Part shown: positions 8,724-17,782 of the stretch, in pieces
Position numbering within the stretch: position 1 is the stretch's first letter
Layout of the letters: the number at the start of each line of letters is the position of its first letter
Assembly: GCA_934747335.1 (NCBI GenBank)
Contig: CAKVGS010000007.1
Coordinates: 18,582-82,581 of the forward strand
Reading direction: 5' to 3'
DNA: 64,000 nucleotides
Source of the DNA: an uncultured Candidatus Melainabacteria bacterium
Lineage (GTDB): Bacteria > Cyanobacteriota > Vampirovibrionia > Gastranaerophilales > Gastranaerophilaceae
Translations under genes and position numbers: made by a program
The notes under the pieces: generated by a model
Told to the model about the DNA's origin: nothing
What the model saw: the letters and a program-made list of their open reading frames with translations, nothing else
Database searches by the model: none

Positions 8724-10493
8724 TTATAAGCAAGTTTTAATATCTTCCACTATCAATTCAGGTGTTAAATGATAACGAGTATAAAGTTCTTCAACAGAAG
8801 CTCTATCAGTAAATTCTTTTTTTGCACCAAAGTTCAAAACTTTCATTTCTGAATTACCGAAGTATCTTGCGATTTTTTCACCGAAGCCACCGTCTAAAAC
8901 ACCATCTTCAAGCGTAATTACAACTTTGTGTTCAGCCTTTAAGCTTTCCATAAGATCTTCATCAACGCCTGTTATGAATTTAGGATTAATTAAAGTTGCT
9001 TTTATACCGAGTTTTTCATTTAACAATGCTTGAACTTTTTTGCCTAAGTGGAAGAAATTGCCCAAGCCTAAAATTGCTACTTCTGAACCTTTTTCAACAA
9101 CTTGATATTTATTCAAAATTGAATAATCAGTTTTATCTTCTATGCCTGTTGTGTGAACTTCACCAAAAGGAACTCTAATTGCAACAGGTTTGTTTTGTTG
9201 TTCAACTGACCAATCAAGCATTCTTAGATATTCTTCTTTGCAAGTTGGCGCAAGATAAACAATATTTGGGATGTTGCTGATAAGCGGAATATCAAAAACA
9301 GTTAAATGAGTTGCGTCCATGCCTGAGATTGAACCCCAAAATACAAGAATCGTAGCAGGATTATTGTTTAGAGCTAAATCTTGAGATAATTGGTCATAAG
9401 TTCTTTGTACAAATGAACTCATAACCCCTAAAATAGGCTTTGCACCATTTTTAGCAATGCCTGACGCGAATGCAATTGCGTGTTCTTCTGCAATTCCTAC
9501 GTCTGTATAATGTATTCCCGCTTTATCTCTAAATGCCGGAGTAAATCCTGTCACTGCAGGTGTAGCAGGAGAGATTGCAATAACAGTATTATCTTCATTA
9601 TATTTGTTTTCAATATAATTTGCAGTTATTGAACCGTAATCTTCAGATTTTGCGCTTATAATTGAATCGTCTTTTTTGTCTAAAACTCCCGGTAAAACCC
9701 AGTGATAGCTTTCTTTATCAAGTTCTGCAACTTCTAAGCCTTTTCCTTTAATCGTGTGTAAATGAATTAAAACAGGGTGGTTTGTGTCTTTAACTTTATT
9801 AAATAAATCTATCATTGCTTTAATATCATGACCGTTATCAAGATAATGATATTCAAAGCCTAATGCTTTAAAGAAATTGCATTCAGCTTGACCGTTTGTA
9901 TCTCTTAAAAGTTTCAAGTTGCCATACAAACCGCCCTCGTTTTTAGCAATTGACATATCGTTATCGTTTACGATAACAATAATATTGCTTCCTAAAACGG
10001 CTGCATTATCCAAGCCTTCGAAAGCTTCACCACCGCTCAAAGAACCATCGCCGATAATAGCTACGATATTTTCTTTACCGCCTCTTAAATCTCTACCTTT
10101 TGCAAGACCTGTAGCCAAGCTTACTGAAGTTGAGGTGTGACCGACTTTGAATAAATCATGTGCGCTTTCTTCCGGTGCTGTGTAGCCTGTATATTTTAAA
10201 TAATTTTCAGGATTTGTGTATCCGTCTTTTCTACCGGTTAAAATTTTATGGGCATAACATTGGTGAGAAACATCAAATACAAATTTATCAACAGGTGAAT
10301 TAAATACGTAATGCAAAGCAATTGTAGCCTCTACAAAACCAAGGTTTGGCGCTAAGTGTCCGCCAATTGTATTAACTTTTTTTATTATTAATTCACGCAT
10401 TTCTTGAGACAATGCGTTCATCTCATCTATGCTTAAACTTCTTAAATCAGCAGGGCTGTTTACTTTGTCTAAAACAGTCAGTGTTGTTTCCAT
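8724..10493 (-). CDS. dxs: 1-deoxy-D-xylulose-5-phosphate synthase
   Basis: 589 aa. It condenses pyruvate and glyceraldehyde-3-phosphate with thiamine diphosphate, the entry step of the MEP isoprenoid pathway. Visible signatures are FDVSHQCYAHKILTGR near residue 75, GHTSTS, the ThDP motif GDGSLSGGEAFEGLDNA near 148, the transketolase-type region YTDVGIAEEHAIAFA and a C-terminal transketolase domain. Length is slightly short of the usual 610-640. I chose the ATG at 10493 because AGGAAGGAG sits 5 nt upstream; the GTG two codons earlier would overlap that ribosome site. Confidence 0.95.
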   Translation of the reverse strand: METTLTVLDKVNSPADLRSLSIDEMNALSQEMRELIIKKVNTIGGHLAPNLGFVEATIALHYVFNSPVDKFVFDVSHQCYAHKILTGRKDGYTNPENYLKYTGYTAPEESAHDLFKVGHTSTSVSLATGLAKGRDLRGGKENIVAIIGDGSLSGGEAFEGLDNAAVLGSNIIVIVNDNDMSIAKNEGGLYGNLKLLRDTNGQAECNFFKALGFEYHYLDNGHDIKAMIDLFNKVKDTNHPVLIHLHTIKGKGLEVAELDKESYHWVLPGVLDKKDDSIISAKSEDYGSITANYIENKYNEDNTVIAISPATPAVTGFTPAFRDKAGIHYTDVGIAEEHAIAFASGIAKNGAKPILGVMSSFVQRTYDQLSQDLALNNNPATILVFWGSISGMDATHLTVFDIPLISNIPNIVYLAPTCKEEYLRMLDWSVEQQNKPVAIRVPFGEVHTTGIEDKTDYSILNKYQVVEKGSEVAILGLGNFFHLGKKVQALLNEKLGIKATLINPKFITGVDEDLMESLKAEHKVVITLEDGVLDGGFGEKIARYFGNSEMKVLNFGAKKEFTDRASVEELYTRYHLTPELIVEDIKTCL

Positions 10494-10510
10494 GTTCACT
10501 CCTTCCTATT

Positions 10511-10528
10511 GTTGGGCTGAAAGCCCAA
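10511..10528. repeat. dispersed palindrome family C (GTTGGGC type)
   Basis: TTGGGCT/AGCCCAA hairpin. Related copies occur at 21892, 31209 and 33843. Confidence 0.7.
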
Positions 10529-10671
10529 TCTACTCGTGTTAAAAATTTCTCTATAATATTATATTACAACTTGAGAGTAGCTATCAGTCAAGAAAAATTT
10601 TATTTTTACCACATCGACGGATGTAATGCATTAATATTCAAGTTTAAATATCCAAGAAAGGAGAACATATT

Positions 10672-10977
10672 ATGTTTTATGATGTAGTTAAAGCAAAAGA
10701 TATTATTAATCTTGATGGCGGTAAATTTGAAAGAAAAATGTTGATGGAAAATGGTGACAGCAGTTTGAATATTATTGCGCTTAAAAAAGATGAAATTATT
10801 GACACACACACCTCAATTGCTGATACAGCGTTGTATTTGATTGAAGGTGAAGTTGAATTGCATTTTGATGCAGAAAAATTTAAGGTAGATAAAGGTGAAA
10901 TGCTCATGTTTAAAAAAGATAAAGAACATAAAGTATTTGCTCTAAAAGACAGTAAATTTTTCTTGATAAAGATTTAA
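10672..10977 (+). CDS. small cupin-domain protein
   Basis: 101 aa, a single cupin barrel. It has the two-motif pattern of the family: around residues 44-63 an HTSIADTALYLIEGEVELHF stretch and around 74-88 KGEMLMFKKDKEHKVFA, with His residues placed as possible metal ligands. AAAGGAG ribosome site 9 nt before the ATG. It stands alone between dxs (divergent) and a radical-SAM gene and ends in its own terminator. Cupins of this size bind metals or small molecules; no specific function can be named. Confidence 0.8.
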   Translation: MFYDVVKAKDIINLDGGKFERKMLMENGDSSLNIIALKKDEIIDTHTSIADTALYLIEGEVELHFDAEKFKVDKGEMLMFKKDKEHKVFALKDSKFFLIKI

Positions 10978-10983
10978 CGGATG

Positions 10984-11017
10984 TTTAGCCCTTTCTTTTT
11001 GAGAGGGCTAAATTTTT
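10984..11017 (+). terminator. terminator after cupin gene
   Basis: TTTAGCCCT/AGGGCTAAA hairpin followed by a T-run. Confidence 0.8.
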
Positions 11018-11040
11018 GAGATAAAATACGTATTTTTGCC

Positions 11041-11071
11041 CCCCTCATCAGAGCTCCGCTCAGATGAGGGG
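11041..11071. repeat. dispersed palindrome (CCCCTCATC type)
   Basis: CCCCTCATC ... GATGAGGGG inverted repeat. A degraded relative starts near 17442. Nothing else of note was seen between 11018 and 11181. Confidence 0.6.
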
Positions 11072-11181
11072 GGGTATTAATTAATAATAAAATCAACCTT
11101 TCAGAAAAATACCCCACCTTGATAATTCTTTTTTGAGTTTGCTCGTCCTAACATGTTTTAGTCGAGTTTAAAGGAGGATTC

Positions 11182-12027
11182 ATGAGTAATAGTATTTACA
11201 CTGCGCCGATTTATAAGTTAAAAGAATTAAATAATCTTTTTATAGAATTGACCGAAAAAAATTGCAATCAAAGATGTGCAAAATGTTATATTGATTTTCC
11301 GATTAGCAGAAATACAAGAGATTTTATTTCTTTAGAAAAAATAAAGGAAGCTTTGAATGATACGAAACACGAAAACATTTATTGTATTTATCTTACAGGC
11401 GCTGAACCTATGACTCATCCTGATTTTAATTCTATTCTAAGATTGTGTTTAAAAAGATGTAATGTTTGTATTTGTACAAACGGAAGTTTTCTTAACGAAA
11501 AGAAAATAAGATTTTTAAAAAAAGTTGAGGATGAGGGTTTGGTGAATAAAACAGAAAATCAAATCTTTTTTAAACTTTCATTAGCGCATTTTAATGAGCT
11601 TGAAAGTGACAAAGTACGTTATAGAGGGAATTTTAGGCAAACAATATTCGCTCTTAAAACTTTAAGCAGATATAATTTTAATTCTGTTTTATCAATTCAA
11701 AATTTTTATAATTTAGATAAAAAAGAAATTCTGAATGAGTTTAGCAGAATTTTTGCAGAACAAGAAATTCAAAATACGGATATACAAATTAATTTATCCT
11801 ATCCGAATTTTGATGATGAAAATTTTGCAAAACCTTCTCATAAAACCGATTGCATGACCGGTAGAATTCTTACACAAAAAGGAGTCTACGCATGTCCTTT
11901 CTTGTCAAACGATTACAGAGGACGAGTCGGCAGCTCTTTTGCAGATTATTCAAAATCATTCACCGCTGAAACAGATTTTTGTGCGACATGCTCGAAAAAT
12001 GACGGATGCATGTTTTCGATTGGATAA
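11182..12027 (+). CDS. radical SAM protein with C-terminal SPASM-like cysteines
   Basis: 281 aa. The radical SAM cluster motif CNQRCAKC places Cys28, Cys32 and Cys35 in the CX3CX2C spacing. IYLTGAEP is the usual glycine-rich beta-2 SAM-binding motif. The C-terminus has six further cysteines (CMTG, ACPF, CATC, GCMF contexts), the pattern of an auxiliary Fe-S (SPASM/twitch) domain used for peptide or protein modification. AAGGAGG ribosome site 5 nt before the ATG. No short precursor peptide is obvious next to it, so the substrate is unknown. Confidence 0.85.
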   Translation: MSNSIYTAPIYKLKELNNLFIELTEKNCNQRCAKCYIDFPISRNTRDFISLEKIKEALNDTKHENIYCIYLTGAEPMTHPDFNSILRLCLKRCNVCICTNGSFLNEKKIRFLKKVEDEGLVNKTENQIFFKLSLAHFNELESDKVRYRGNFRQTIFALKTLSRYNFNSVLSIQNFYNLDKKEILNEFSRIFAEQEIQNTDIQINLSYPNFDDENFAKPSHKTDCMTGRILTQKGVYACPFLSNDYRGRVGSSFADYSKSFTAETDFCATCSKNDGCMFSIG

Positions 12028-12206
12028 TCGACATTCGCGCCGCGAGCGTGTGTGCATATAGCACACGATAGCGAGCGAAAAAGTGCAAGCTTTGCTTGCT
12101 ACATCCATTTGATTAACAACCGTAAGGTTGTAGAAAACATCAAATGTTTCTTCTTTTTTGTTACTTTTTTCTTCTTGCATTTACAAAGAAGAAAAAAGTA
12201 AGAAAG
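12028..12206. repeat. composite palindromic intergenic element (family E)
   Basis: Begins right after the radical-SAM stop with CGACATTCGCGCCGCGAGCG, then small hairpins (GTGTGC/GCACAC; AACC-GTAA-GGTT), then a 14-bp purine/pyrimidine inverted repeat ACTTTTTTCTTCTT/AAGAAGAAAAAAGT (about 12165-12203). Its first module is the same as the terminal repeat at 28412-28476. From 12207 to 12392 I see only AT-rich DNA with TTGTAAC words and presumably the promoter of the next gene. Confidence 0.7.
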
Positions 12207-12392
12207 TCTTTATATAAACCTTATATAATCACCCTTTCAAAACTTTACAATTAAAAGAGGTCAAAAGTTGGTTAACATTTGTAACATTATTCCACTGAAT
12301 TAATACTAAAGAGTTATTTTTCTGTTAAGATTATGTTATAAATAATAATGTAAAAATATATATTCAAACACGAGAAATGAACGGAGGCAAAA

Positions 12393-14114
12393 ATGTCAGT
12401 AGGACAATTCGTATTTATGTTGCACAGCCACCTGCCTTATTATAGAAAAGCAGGAATGTGGCCATTCGGTGAAGAAAATCTTTACGAATGTATGGCAGAA
12501 ACTTATGTACCTCTATTGAACGCTATTTCAGAATTATATGATGAAGGTATAAAAGCAAAATTAACAGTTGGTATCACGCCAATTCTTGCAGAGCAGTTAA
12601 ATGACGAACATTTACAGAATGGTTTTGTTGAGTACATTGATTCTAGAATTAAAGCGGTATCTAAAGACTTGGATAGATATCCTGATCCTAAGGTTGCTCA
12701 TTCTCAACATTTGAAATACTTGGCAAAATATTATTTCGATTTGTGGAACAAATTGAGAGATGATTTTGTTAATAAATATGAAAAGAACTTGATTAAATAC
12801 TTCAAGAAATATCAAGACCTTGGATGTATTGAAATTACAACATCAGGTGCTACTCACGGTTTCTCTCCGCTTCTTGCAACTGATAGTAACTTGAATGCTC
12901 AATTCAAAGTTGGTCAAGATACAACAAAAAGATTGTTTGGTAAAAAAGCAATGGGCGCTTGGTTGCCTGAATGTGCTTACCGTCAAGGTTATGAATACGT
13001 TGGAAAAGACGGCAAAAAACATTGGCGTCCTGCTATTGAAGTTACACTTCAAAACAATGATATTCACTATTTCTTCACTGAATCTCACGTAATTGAAGGT
13101 GGTAATTCAATCGGTAACAGACGTGTAATCGGTATGTACGGTAATATTGAATACATTCCGCTTCCTGAAAGACCTGCAACAGGTTATGACACATATTCAG
13201 CATATTGGTTACCTGATGCACAAGTTGCTGTTATGGGACGTAACGACAGAGCAGGATATCAAGTTTGGTCAGCTGCTGACGGCTACCCTGGTGATGGTTG
13301 CTTTAGAGAATTCCACAAGAAGGATGATAAATCAGGCATGCACTATTGGAGAATTACTTCTCCAACAACTGATTTGGGTGACAAGATGTTGTATGACCCT
13401 GTTCTTGCTATGAATAAAATTAACGAAAACTCTGACCACTATACTACAATGATTTATCACTTATTGAATGATTACAAACTTGCTCACGACGGCAAAGAAG
13501 GTTTGGTAATGGTATCATTCGATACAGAATTGTTCGGCCACTGGTGGTTCGAAGGTGTTGAATTTATTAAACAAGTAGTTAAAAAATTCAATGACTATCT
13601 TCCAGAAGTTGAAAGACTTACAGCCGGTGAATATGTGACTAAGTATCCGCCAAAAGAAGCAATCCAAATCCCTGAAAGTTCTTGGGGACAAGGCGGTCAC
13701 TTCTATGTATGGATGAACCACTTAACAGAATGGATGTGGCCAATTATTCACTCTTGCGAAAAGAGAATTAATGCAATCGTTGATGCTCATTCTGAAATTC
13801 CTGAAGACAAGTTGATGTTAAGAGCGTTAAATCAATTAGCAAGAGAAAACTTGTTGCTTCAAAGTTCAGATTGGCCGTTCTTAATTACAACATGGCAGGC
13901 TAAAGATTATGCAACAGACAGATTCAATGAACACGTTGACAGATTTAGCTTGATAGCTGATATGATTGAAAGCGGAAATATTGATGAAGCTAAATTGAAA
14001 GAAATTGAAGATATTGATAACTGCTTCCCTGAAATTGATTACAGAGTTTATCAATCAATTACGGAAGGCACAATTCCTCAACAAGAAAAGAAATTGGCTC
14101 CGTTATATAAATAA
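12393..14114 (+). CDS. GH57 glycoside hydrolase, probable 1,4-alpha-glucan branching enzyme
   Basis: 573 aa. GH57 enzymes use a (beta/alpha)7 barrel with a Glu nucleophile and Asp acid. Here the N-terminal strand carries HSHLPYYR (His11, His13), the nucleophile motif is GAWLPECAY (Glu193), and the acid motif is FDTELFGHWW (Asp377). Helical C-terminal residues 430-560 include WGQGGHFYVW and SSDWPFLITT, as in the branching-enzyme subgroup. This points to glycogen-type storage polymer synthesis. ACGGAGG ribosome site. It is followed by a strong terminator, so it is a single-gene unit; no other glycogen genes are nearby. Confidence 0.88.
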   Translation: MSVGQFVFMLHSHLPYYRKAGMWPFGEENLYECMAETYVPLLNAISELYDEGIKAKLTVGITPILAEQLNDEHLQNGFVEYIDSRIKAVSKDLDRYPDPKVAHSQHLKYLAKYYFDLWNKLRDDFVNKYEKNLIKYFKKYQDLGCIEITTSGATHGFSPLLATDSNLNAQFKVGQDTTKRLFGKKAMGAWLPECAYRQGYEYVGKDGKKHWRPAIEVTLQNNDIHYFFTESHVIEGGNSIGNRRVIGMYGNIEYIPLPERPATGYDTYSAYWLPDAQVAVMGRNDRAGYQVWSAADGYPGDGCFREFHKKDDKSGMHYWRITSPTTDLGDKMLYDPVLAMNKINENSDHYTTMIYHLLNDYKLAHDGKEGLVMVSFDTELFGHWWFEGVEFIKQVVKKFNDYLPEVERLTAGEYVTKYPPKEAIQIPESSWGQGGHFYVWMNHLTEWMWPIIHSCEKRINAIVDAHSEIPEDKLMLRALNQLARENLLLQSSDWPFLITTWQAKDYATDRFNEHVDRFSLIADMIESGNIDEAKLKEIEDIDNCFPEIDYRVYQSITEGTIPQQEKKLAPLYK

Positions 14115-14130
14115 TTTGAGAGTTGTTTTT

Positions 14131-14162
14131 AAAAGGGTTCGGTTTATCCGAACCCTTTTTTG
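14131..14162 (+). terminator. strong terminator after GH57 gene
   Basis: AAAAGGGTTCGG / CCGAACCCTTTT hairpin followed by a T-run. Confidence 0.9.
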
Positions 14163-14336
14163 TTTTATTGCTTTTTTGAAAAGTTAAGAATCATTTCTGG
14201 TTAAACCTCGCAAAACTTAAAAATTCTCGTAGAAACTGATTAAGTTAAAACGCAACCTTATTGTAAATTTATATTAAGCTACTAGCAAATTCTATTTTTA
14301 GGATTTTTAAAACAATATGTATTAAGGAGAAAAATA

Positions 14337-17294
14337 GTGTTAAAAATAAGTCCAATCAATAGTTTAAACCATTTTAGCGTAAAATCAAACAAGAACAACA
14401 ATTCAACAAATCCGATAAAAGATGATAATCAACAGAATGAAATTTTCACATCAGGAGTTCCAAGAGGATATATAACATTTAGAAGTAAGACAGAAAATAA
14501 TTATAATTTTTCAGAAGATGCTGAATCTCTAATAAAAAGAGCTAAACAAATCGCTATTGAAATGGGACACGACGAACTTACACCTTATCATATAATTGCA
14601 GCTTCTATACAGGAAACAAAAGATAACATTAAAGAAATTGGACCTGAAGTATTGACTTCAGGTATAATCGCATCCGTTTCCACATTAAACACACTTGCTA
14701 ATAAATATGCAGAACAAGATATGCAAACTTCTCCTCAAAATATAGACTACTTTTTAACAACTGTTGGAGATTTTGAAAAACAAAACCAAGCTTACTTGGA
14801 GGCACTACCTGCCAATGAGAATATAAAAGGCAAAAAGCATGAGATTAAGTATTCCGATTCCCTAAACAAAGAACTCAATAAAATTGCTTCCCAATTGCAA
14901 AATGTTGATGCATACGCACTTTTAGCAACTGCTTTCAATATGAACAGCAATAATGGTATCGGATATACAACAGACTTTTTAAAAGATTTTAAGAGCCTAA
15001 CATTTTATAAAAGCAGCGAAGAAGTCATGGATGAATATTTGAAACATTATGATTCGAAAGCAATTGAAGCTTGGAATAAACTGGCACTTGGTTCAAATTT
15101 ATTCGTAACTTATTCTGACCCAAAAGAAGGTGAAAGACTTCAAGCAAGTTTGATAAACACTATTGATGCAAAGAAACATGGAAATTTCAACGCTTCTAAC
15201 ACTTTACCTTACGCTATTTCGGATGCAATTTCTCCTCAAGAATTAATCGAAGAAGTCCAAACGATTGAAGATAGTGAAGAAGACAAGCAAAAAGTGTTTA
15301 TGATTGATATGGACGCATTAATTCAAAAATCGCCTGTTAATGATAAAAATGAGGTTTCTTATCCAATAGAAATTTTAGCTTTACCAAAAACCGTTAAAGA
15401 CAATGTACACTTTATTTTCTTTCAAAACAAAGATTCTTATTACCAATCTATAAAATCACCTGCTCTTAAAAAACTGTATTCAGGATTTATAAACTACTCA
15501 ATTCCGCCTATGCACACTTTTGAAGCTCAAAAAGTTTTGGCCAAAGAAAAGCATTTGACAGAAGATGTTAAAACTCCATTTACGAAAGAAGCTCGAGACA
15601 AAGCAGTACTTTATGCCGATAAAATCGACGGAATATTTCCTGATAAAGCAGTTGATTTAATGAAAAGGATTTCATCATATTATGGCGATTCTAAAAAGAG
15701 AATAAACCTTAAAAATGTAGACGAGTTTGCAAATATCGCAAAAGAACTTTTTAACAAAGAAGATGAAAACAGCAGTGTAATTTATGATACAGGTAAAGAT
15801 TTCCAATCACTTTACGGCAAAGAAACCGTAAAAAAAGATTTGGAAGCAATTGTAAGACAAATTAAAACAGGAAAAATTGGCACGCGCGGCTATATTATGT
15901 ATTCACAAGATGAAGAAGCCGGTTCAGGTCGAAGATTCACGGCTCAAGCTCTTGCAGGAGAAGCTAAAGTGCCTTATATGGAAATAGCTTCCGCAGATTT
16001 TGCAACAAGCTATGAAGATGAAGATGGAATTAAAAACCTACCGGGCATGGAAATGCACAGAATTTTCACCGAAATTAAAAAAGCTGCGGAACAAAATCCT
16101 GATAAAACAGCAATTCTATTTGTAAATAATTTTGAAGAATTTGCATTCTCAGGCTACTATCATGCCGGCTATAAACAAGCAATGGCTCAAATGGAAAAAG
16201 AAATGGCAAAAGCTGAAGCCGATAAACTTAACATCTTGGTTATCGGCTCAACCGATCAAGCTTATGCTGATGACATTCCATCTTTCGTAAGAGGTTTTAA
16301 TCAACATATTTCAATAGACTCTCCTGCTTTTAACAAAGCTGCAAGAAAAGAAATTATTATAAACAGATTAAAAAGTAATGAAATACCTTTGGAAGTAAAA
16401 GGTCAGGATGAAAAAGCCAGATTAGTACAAAAGCTTGTTAAACTAACCGAACATATGTCTTTTGTTGAAATTAAAACAATGTTGGAAAAAACTAAACAAA
16501 TCATGGCAGAAAGAGGCAAAACGAAAGCCACGATGGGCGATTTTATTGAAGCATATTTGCAAATTGCAACAGGTAGAACTTCACGTCCAGAAATGCCTGA
16601 ATTCAACAAACGTGCAACAACATCGCATGAATGTGGTCACGCAGTAAACCTTGAAGTTATGAGTGATATTCTGAAAGAAAAAGGACAACCTTGGCATCAA
16701 TCAAGAGATGTAAGCTTTATAACGCTTGATAGACGAGGAAGTTTTTTAGGTGCAGTTTTCCAAAATAAAAAAGATAATACAGACTATCCGTTTGAAGCTA
16801 TGTTTACCGATTTAGTATGTACGTATGGCGGTTATTCTTGTGAAAAAATGTTTTATGACATGGATGGTTCTATCGGCATCGGTCAAGATTTGGCACAAGC
16901 TACGTCAGCTGCTAAATATGGAATTGAATATTGCGGTTTTGGACACAATACAGGAAAAATGTCTAACGCTGCTAATATAAAATCAGGTAAATACTATGAA
17001 AATGTATACCAAGATATGGAAGTTATCTTGAAAAATGCTCAAACTGTATCTGATTTGATTACTGATACATATAAAGGTTTCAACGAATGGTTCACAGATA
17101 AGTATTCAAAACTAATCGGTACTGACGATTGCATGATTGATGGCGACGATTTCAGAGCTGCGCTTGCATTGTGGAAATCTTCTCAATCGCAAGATAAAAA
17201 AGAAGAGTTTAATATCTTAAGCGATATGGTTATGGATATAATTAAAGCAACTAAAGAAGGTAAAATATACGGTAAATTGAAGGCTAAGATATAG
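14337..17294 (+). CDS. FtsH-like protein: Clp-N-like domain, degenerate AAA+, intact M41-type zinc site
   Basis: 985 aa, GTG start with AAGGAG upstream. After a polar N-terminus, residues about 60-240 resemble a Clp N-terminal repeat (ALIKRAKQIA-type helix, MGHDELTPYHII). The AAA+ domain aligns with FtsH (YGKETVKKDLEAIV ... LAGEAKVPYMEI), but the P-loop reads GSGRR (529-533) where FtsH has GTGKT, and Walker B reads FVNNFEE (Asn597-Asn598) in place of IDEID. The FtsH Arg-finger region is also altered. The peptidase part is intact: TTSHECGHAV (His764, Glu765, His768) and a third ligand Asp851 in IGIGQDLAQAT. No transmembrane segments are visible, unlike normal FtsH. It is likely a cytosolic zinc protease without ATP hydrolysis. 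Confidence 0.85.
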   Translation: MLKISPINSLNHFSVKSNKNNNSTNPIKDDNQQNEIFTSGVPRGYITFRSKTENNYNFSEDAESLIKRAKQIAIEMGHDELTPYHIIAASIQETKDNIKEIGPEVLTSGIIASVSTLNTLANKYAEQDMQTSPQNIDYFLTTVGDFEKQNQAYLEALPANENIKGKKHEIKYSDSLNKELNKIASQLQNVDAYALLATAFNMNSNNGIGYTTDFLKDFKSLTFYKSSEEVMDEYLKHYDSKAIEAWNKLALGSNLFVTYSDPKEGERLQASLINTIDAKKHGNFNASNTLPYAISDAISPQELIEEVQTIEDSEEDKQKVFMIDMDALIQKSPVNDKNEVSYPIEILALPKTVKDNVHFIFFQNKDSYYQSIKSPALKKLYSGFINYSIPPMHTFEAQKVLAKEKHLTEDVKTPFTKEARDKAVLYADKIDGIFPDKAVDLMKRISSYYGDSKKRINLKNVDEFANIAKELFNKEDENSSVIYDTGKDFQSLYGKETVKKDLEAIVRQIKTGKIGTRGYIMYSQDEEAGSGRRFTAQALAGEAKVPYMEIASADFATSYEDEDGIKNLPGMEMHRIFTEIKKAAEQNPDKTAILFVNNFEEFAFSGYYHAGYKQAMAQMEKEMAKAEADKLNILVIGSTDQAYADDIPSFVRGFNQHISIDSPAFNKAARKEIIINRLKSNEIPLEVKGQDEKARLVQKLVKLTEHMSFVEIKTMLEKTKQIMAERGKTKATMGDFIEAYLQIATGRTSRPEMPEFNKRATTSHECGHAVNLEVMSDILKEKGQPWHQSRDVSFITLDRRGSFLGAVFQNKKDNTDYPFEAMFTDLVCTYGGYSCEKMFYDMDGSIGIGQDLAQATSAAKYGIEYCGFGHNTGKMSNAANIKSGKYYENVYQDMEVILKNAQTVSDLITDTYKGFNEWFTDKYSKLIGTDDCMIDGDDFRAALALWKSSQSQDKKEEFNILSDMVMDIIKATKEGKIYGKLKAKI

Positions 17295-17360
17295 ACTTGA
17301 TTATTTGATATACCGCTTCTATAAAGGGATAGGCCTAAAATCGTTCGCGAATTGCGTCAG

Positions 17361-17428
17361 CAACCTCCATGGATAAGGAGGTCGCAGTTGTGCGAACGTA
17401 AGTGAGCTACAAATGCGGGTGGATTACG
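17361..17428 (+). repeat. dispersed repeat family A
   Basis: Core GGTCGCAGTTGTGCGAACG ... GAGCTACAAATGCGGGTGG preceded by a CCTCC...GGAGG pairing. Other copies are at 22063, 36245, 45551 and 62258. The 17295-17782 intergenic stretch holds this copy, a degraded CCCTCATC palindrome near 17442, family B at 17594, and no gene. Confidence 0.8.
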
Positions 17429-17593
17429 ATTTTTAAAACACCCTCATCAGCACTTCGGTCAGCATCTCCCCTCAAGGGAGAAGCGCTAGAATGCGCTAAA
17501 TTGGCACAAGTGACAGCTTCGCCATCCGGGACTTCACCTCATCCTTTCCTGAAGTAGAGGGAATAACCTAAATTCGTTCGCAAATTGTATCAC

Positions 17594-17675
17594 CCCCTCT
17601 CTTTGGGAGAGGGTAGAAAATCAAGTTGAGCTCCGCGAAACTTAGATTTTCGGGTGAGGGTTCGAGCCGTAGGCA
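17594..17675 (+). repeat. dispersed repeat family B (GAGAGGG/GATTTTCGGGTGAGGG)
   Basis: Hairpin CCCTCTC-tttg-GGGAGAGGG followed by a second pairing AAAATCAAG...CTTAGATTTT and GGGTGAGGGTTC. A near-identical copy is at 22145-22225; shorter versions are at 28998, 31142, 31955, 45690 and 59580. Confidence 0.8.
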
Positions 17676-17782
17676 ATTTAGATTTTAAATACTACTTAGG
17701 GGAAAAGCCCCCTCCCTAACCCTCCCCCATGGAGAGGGAATACGCACAATCGTTCAATTTGCGCAAATTTATATCGGCTCAA

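Noticed and set aside
11041..11071. Attenuator or riboswitch before the radical-SAM gene
   Set aside because: The palindrome belongs to a dispersed family and is not followed by a T-run.
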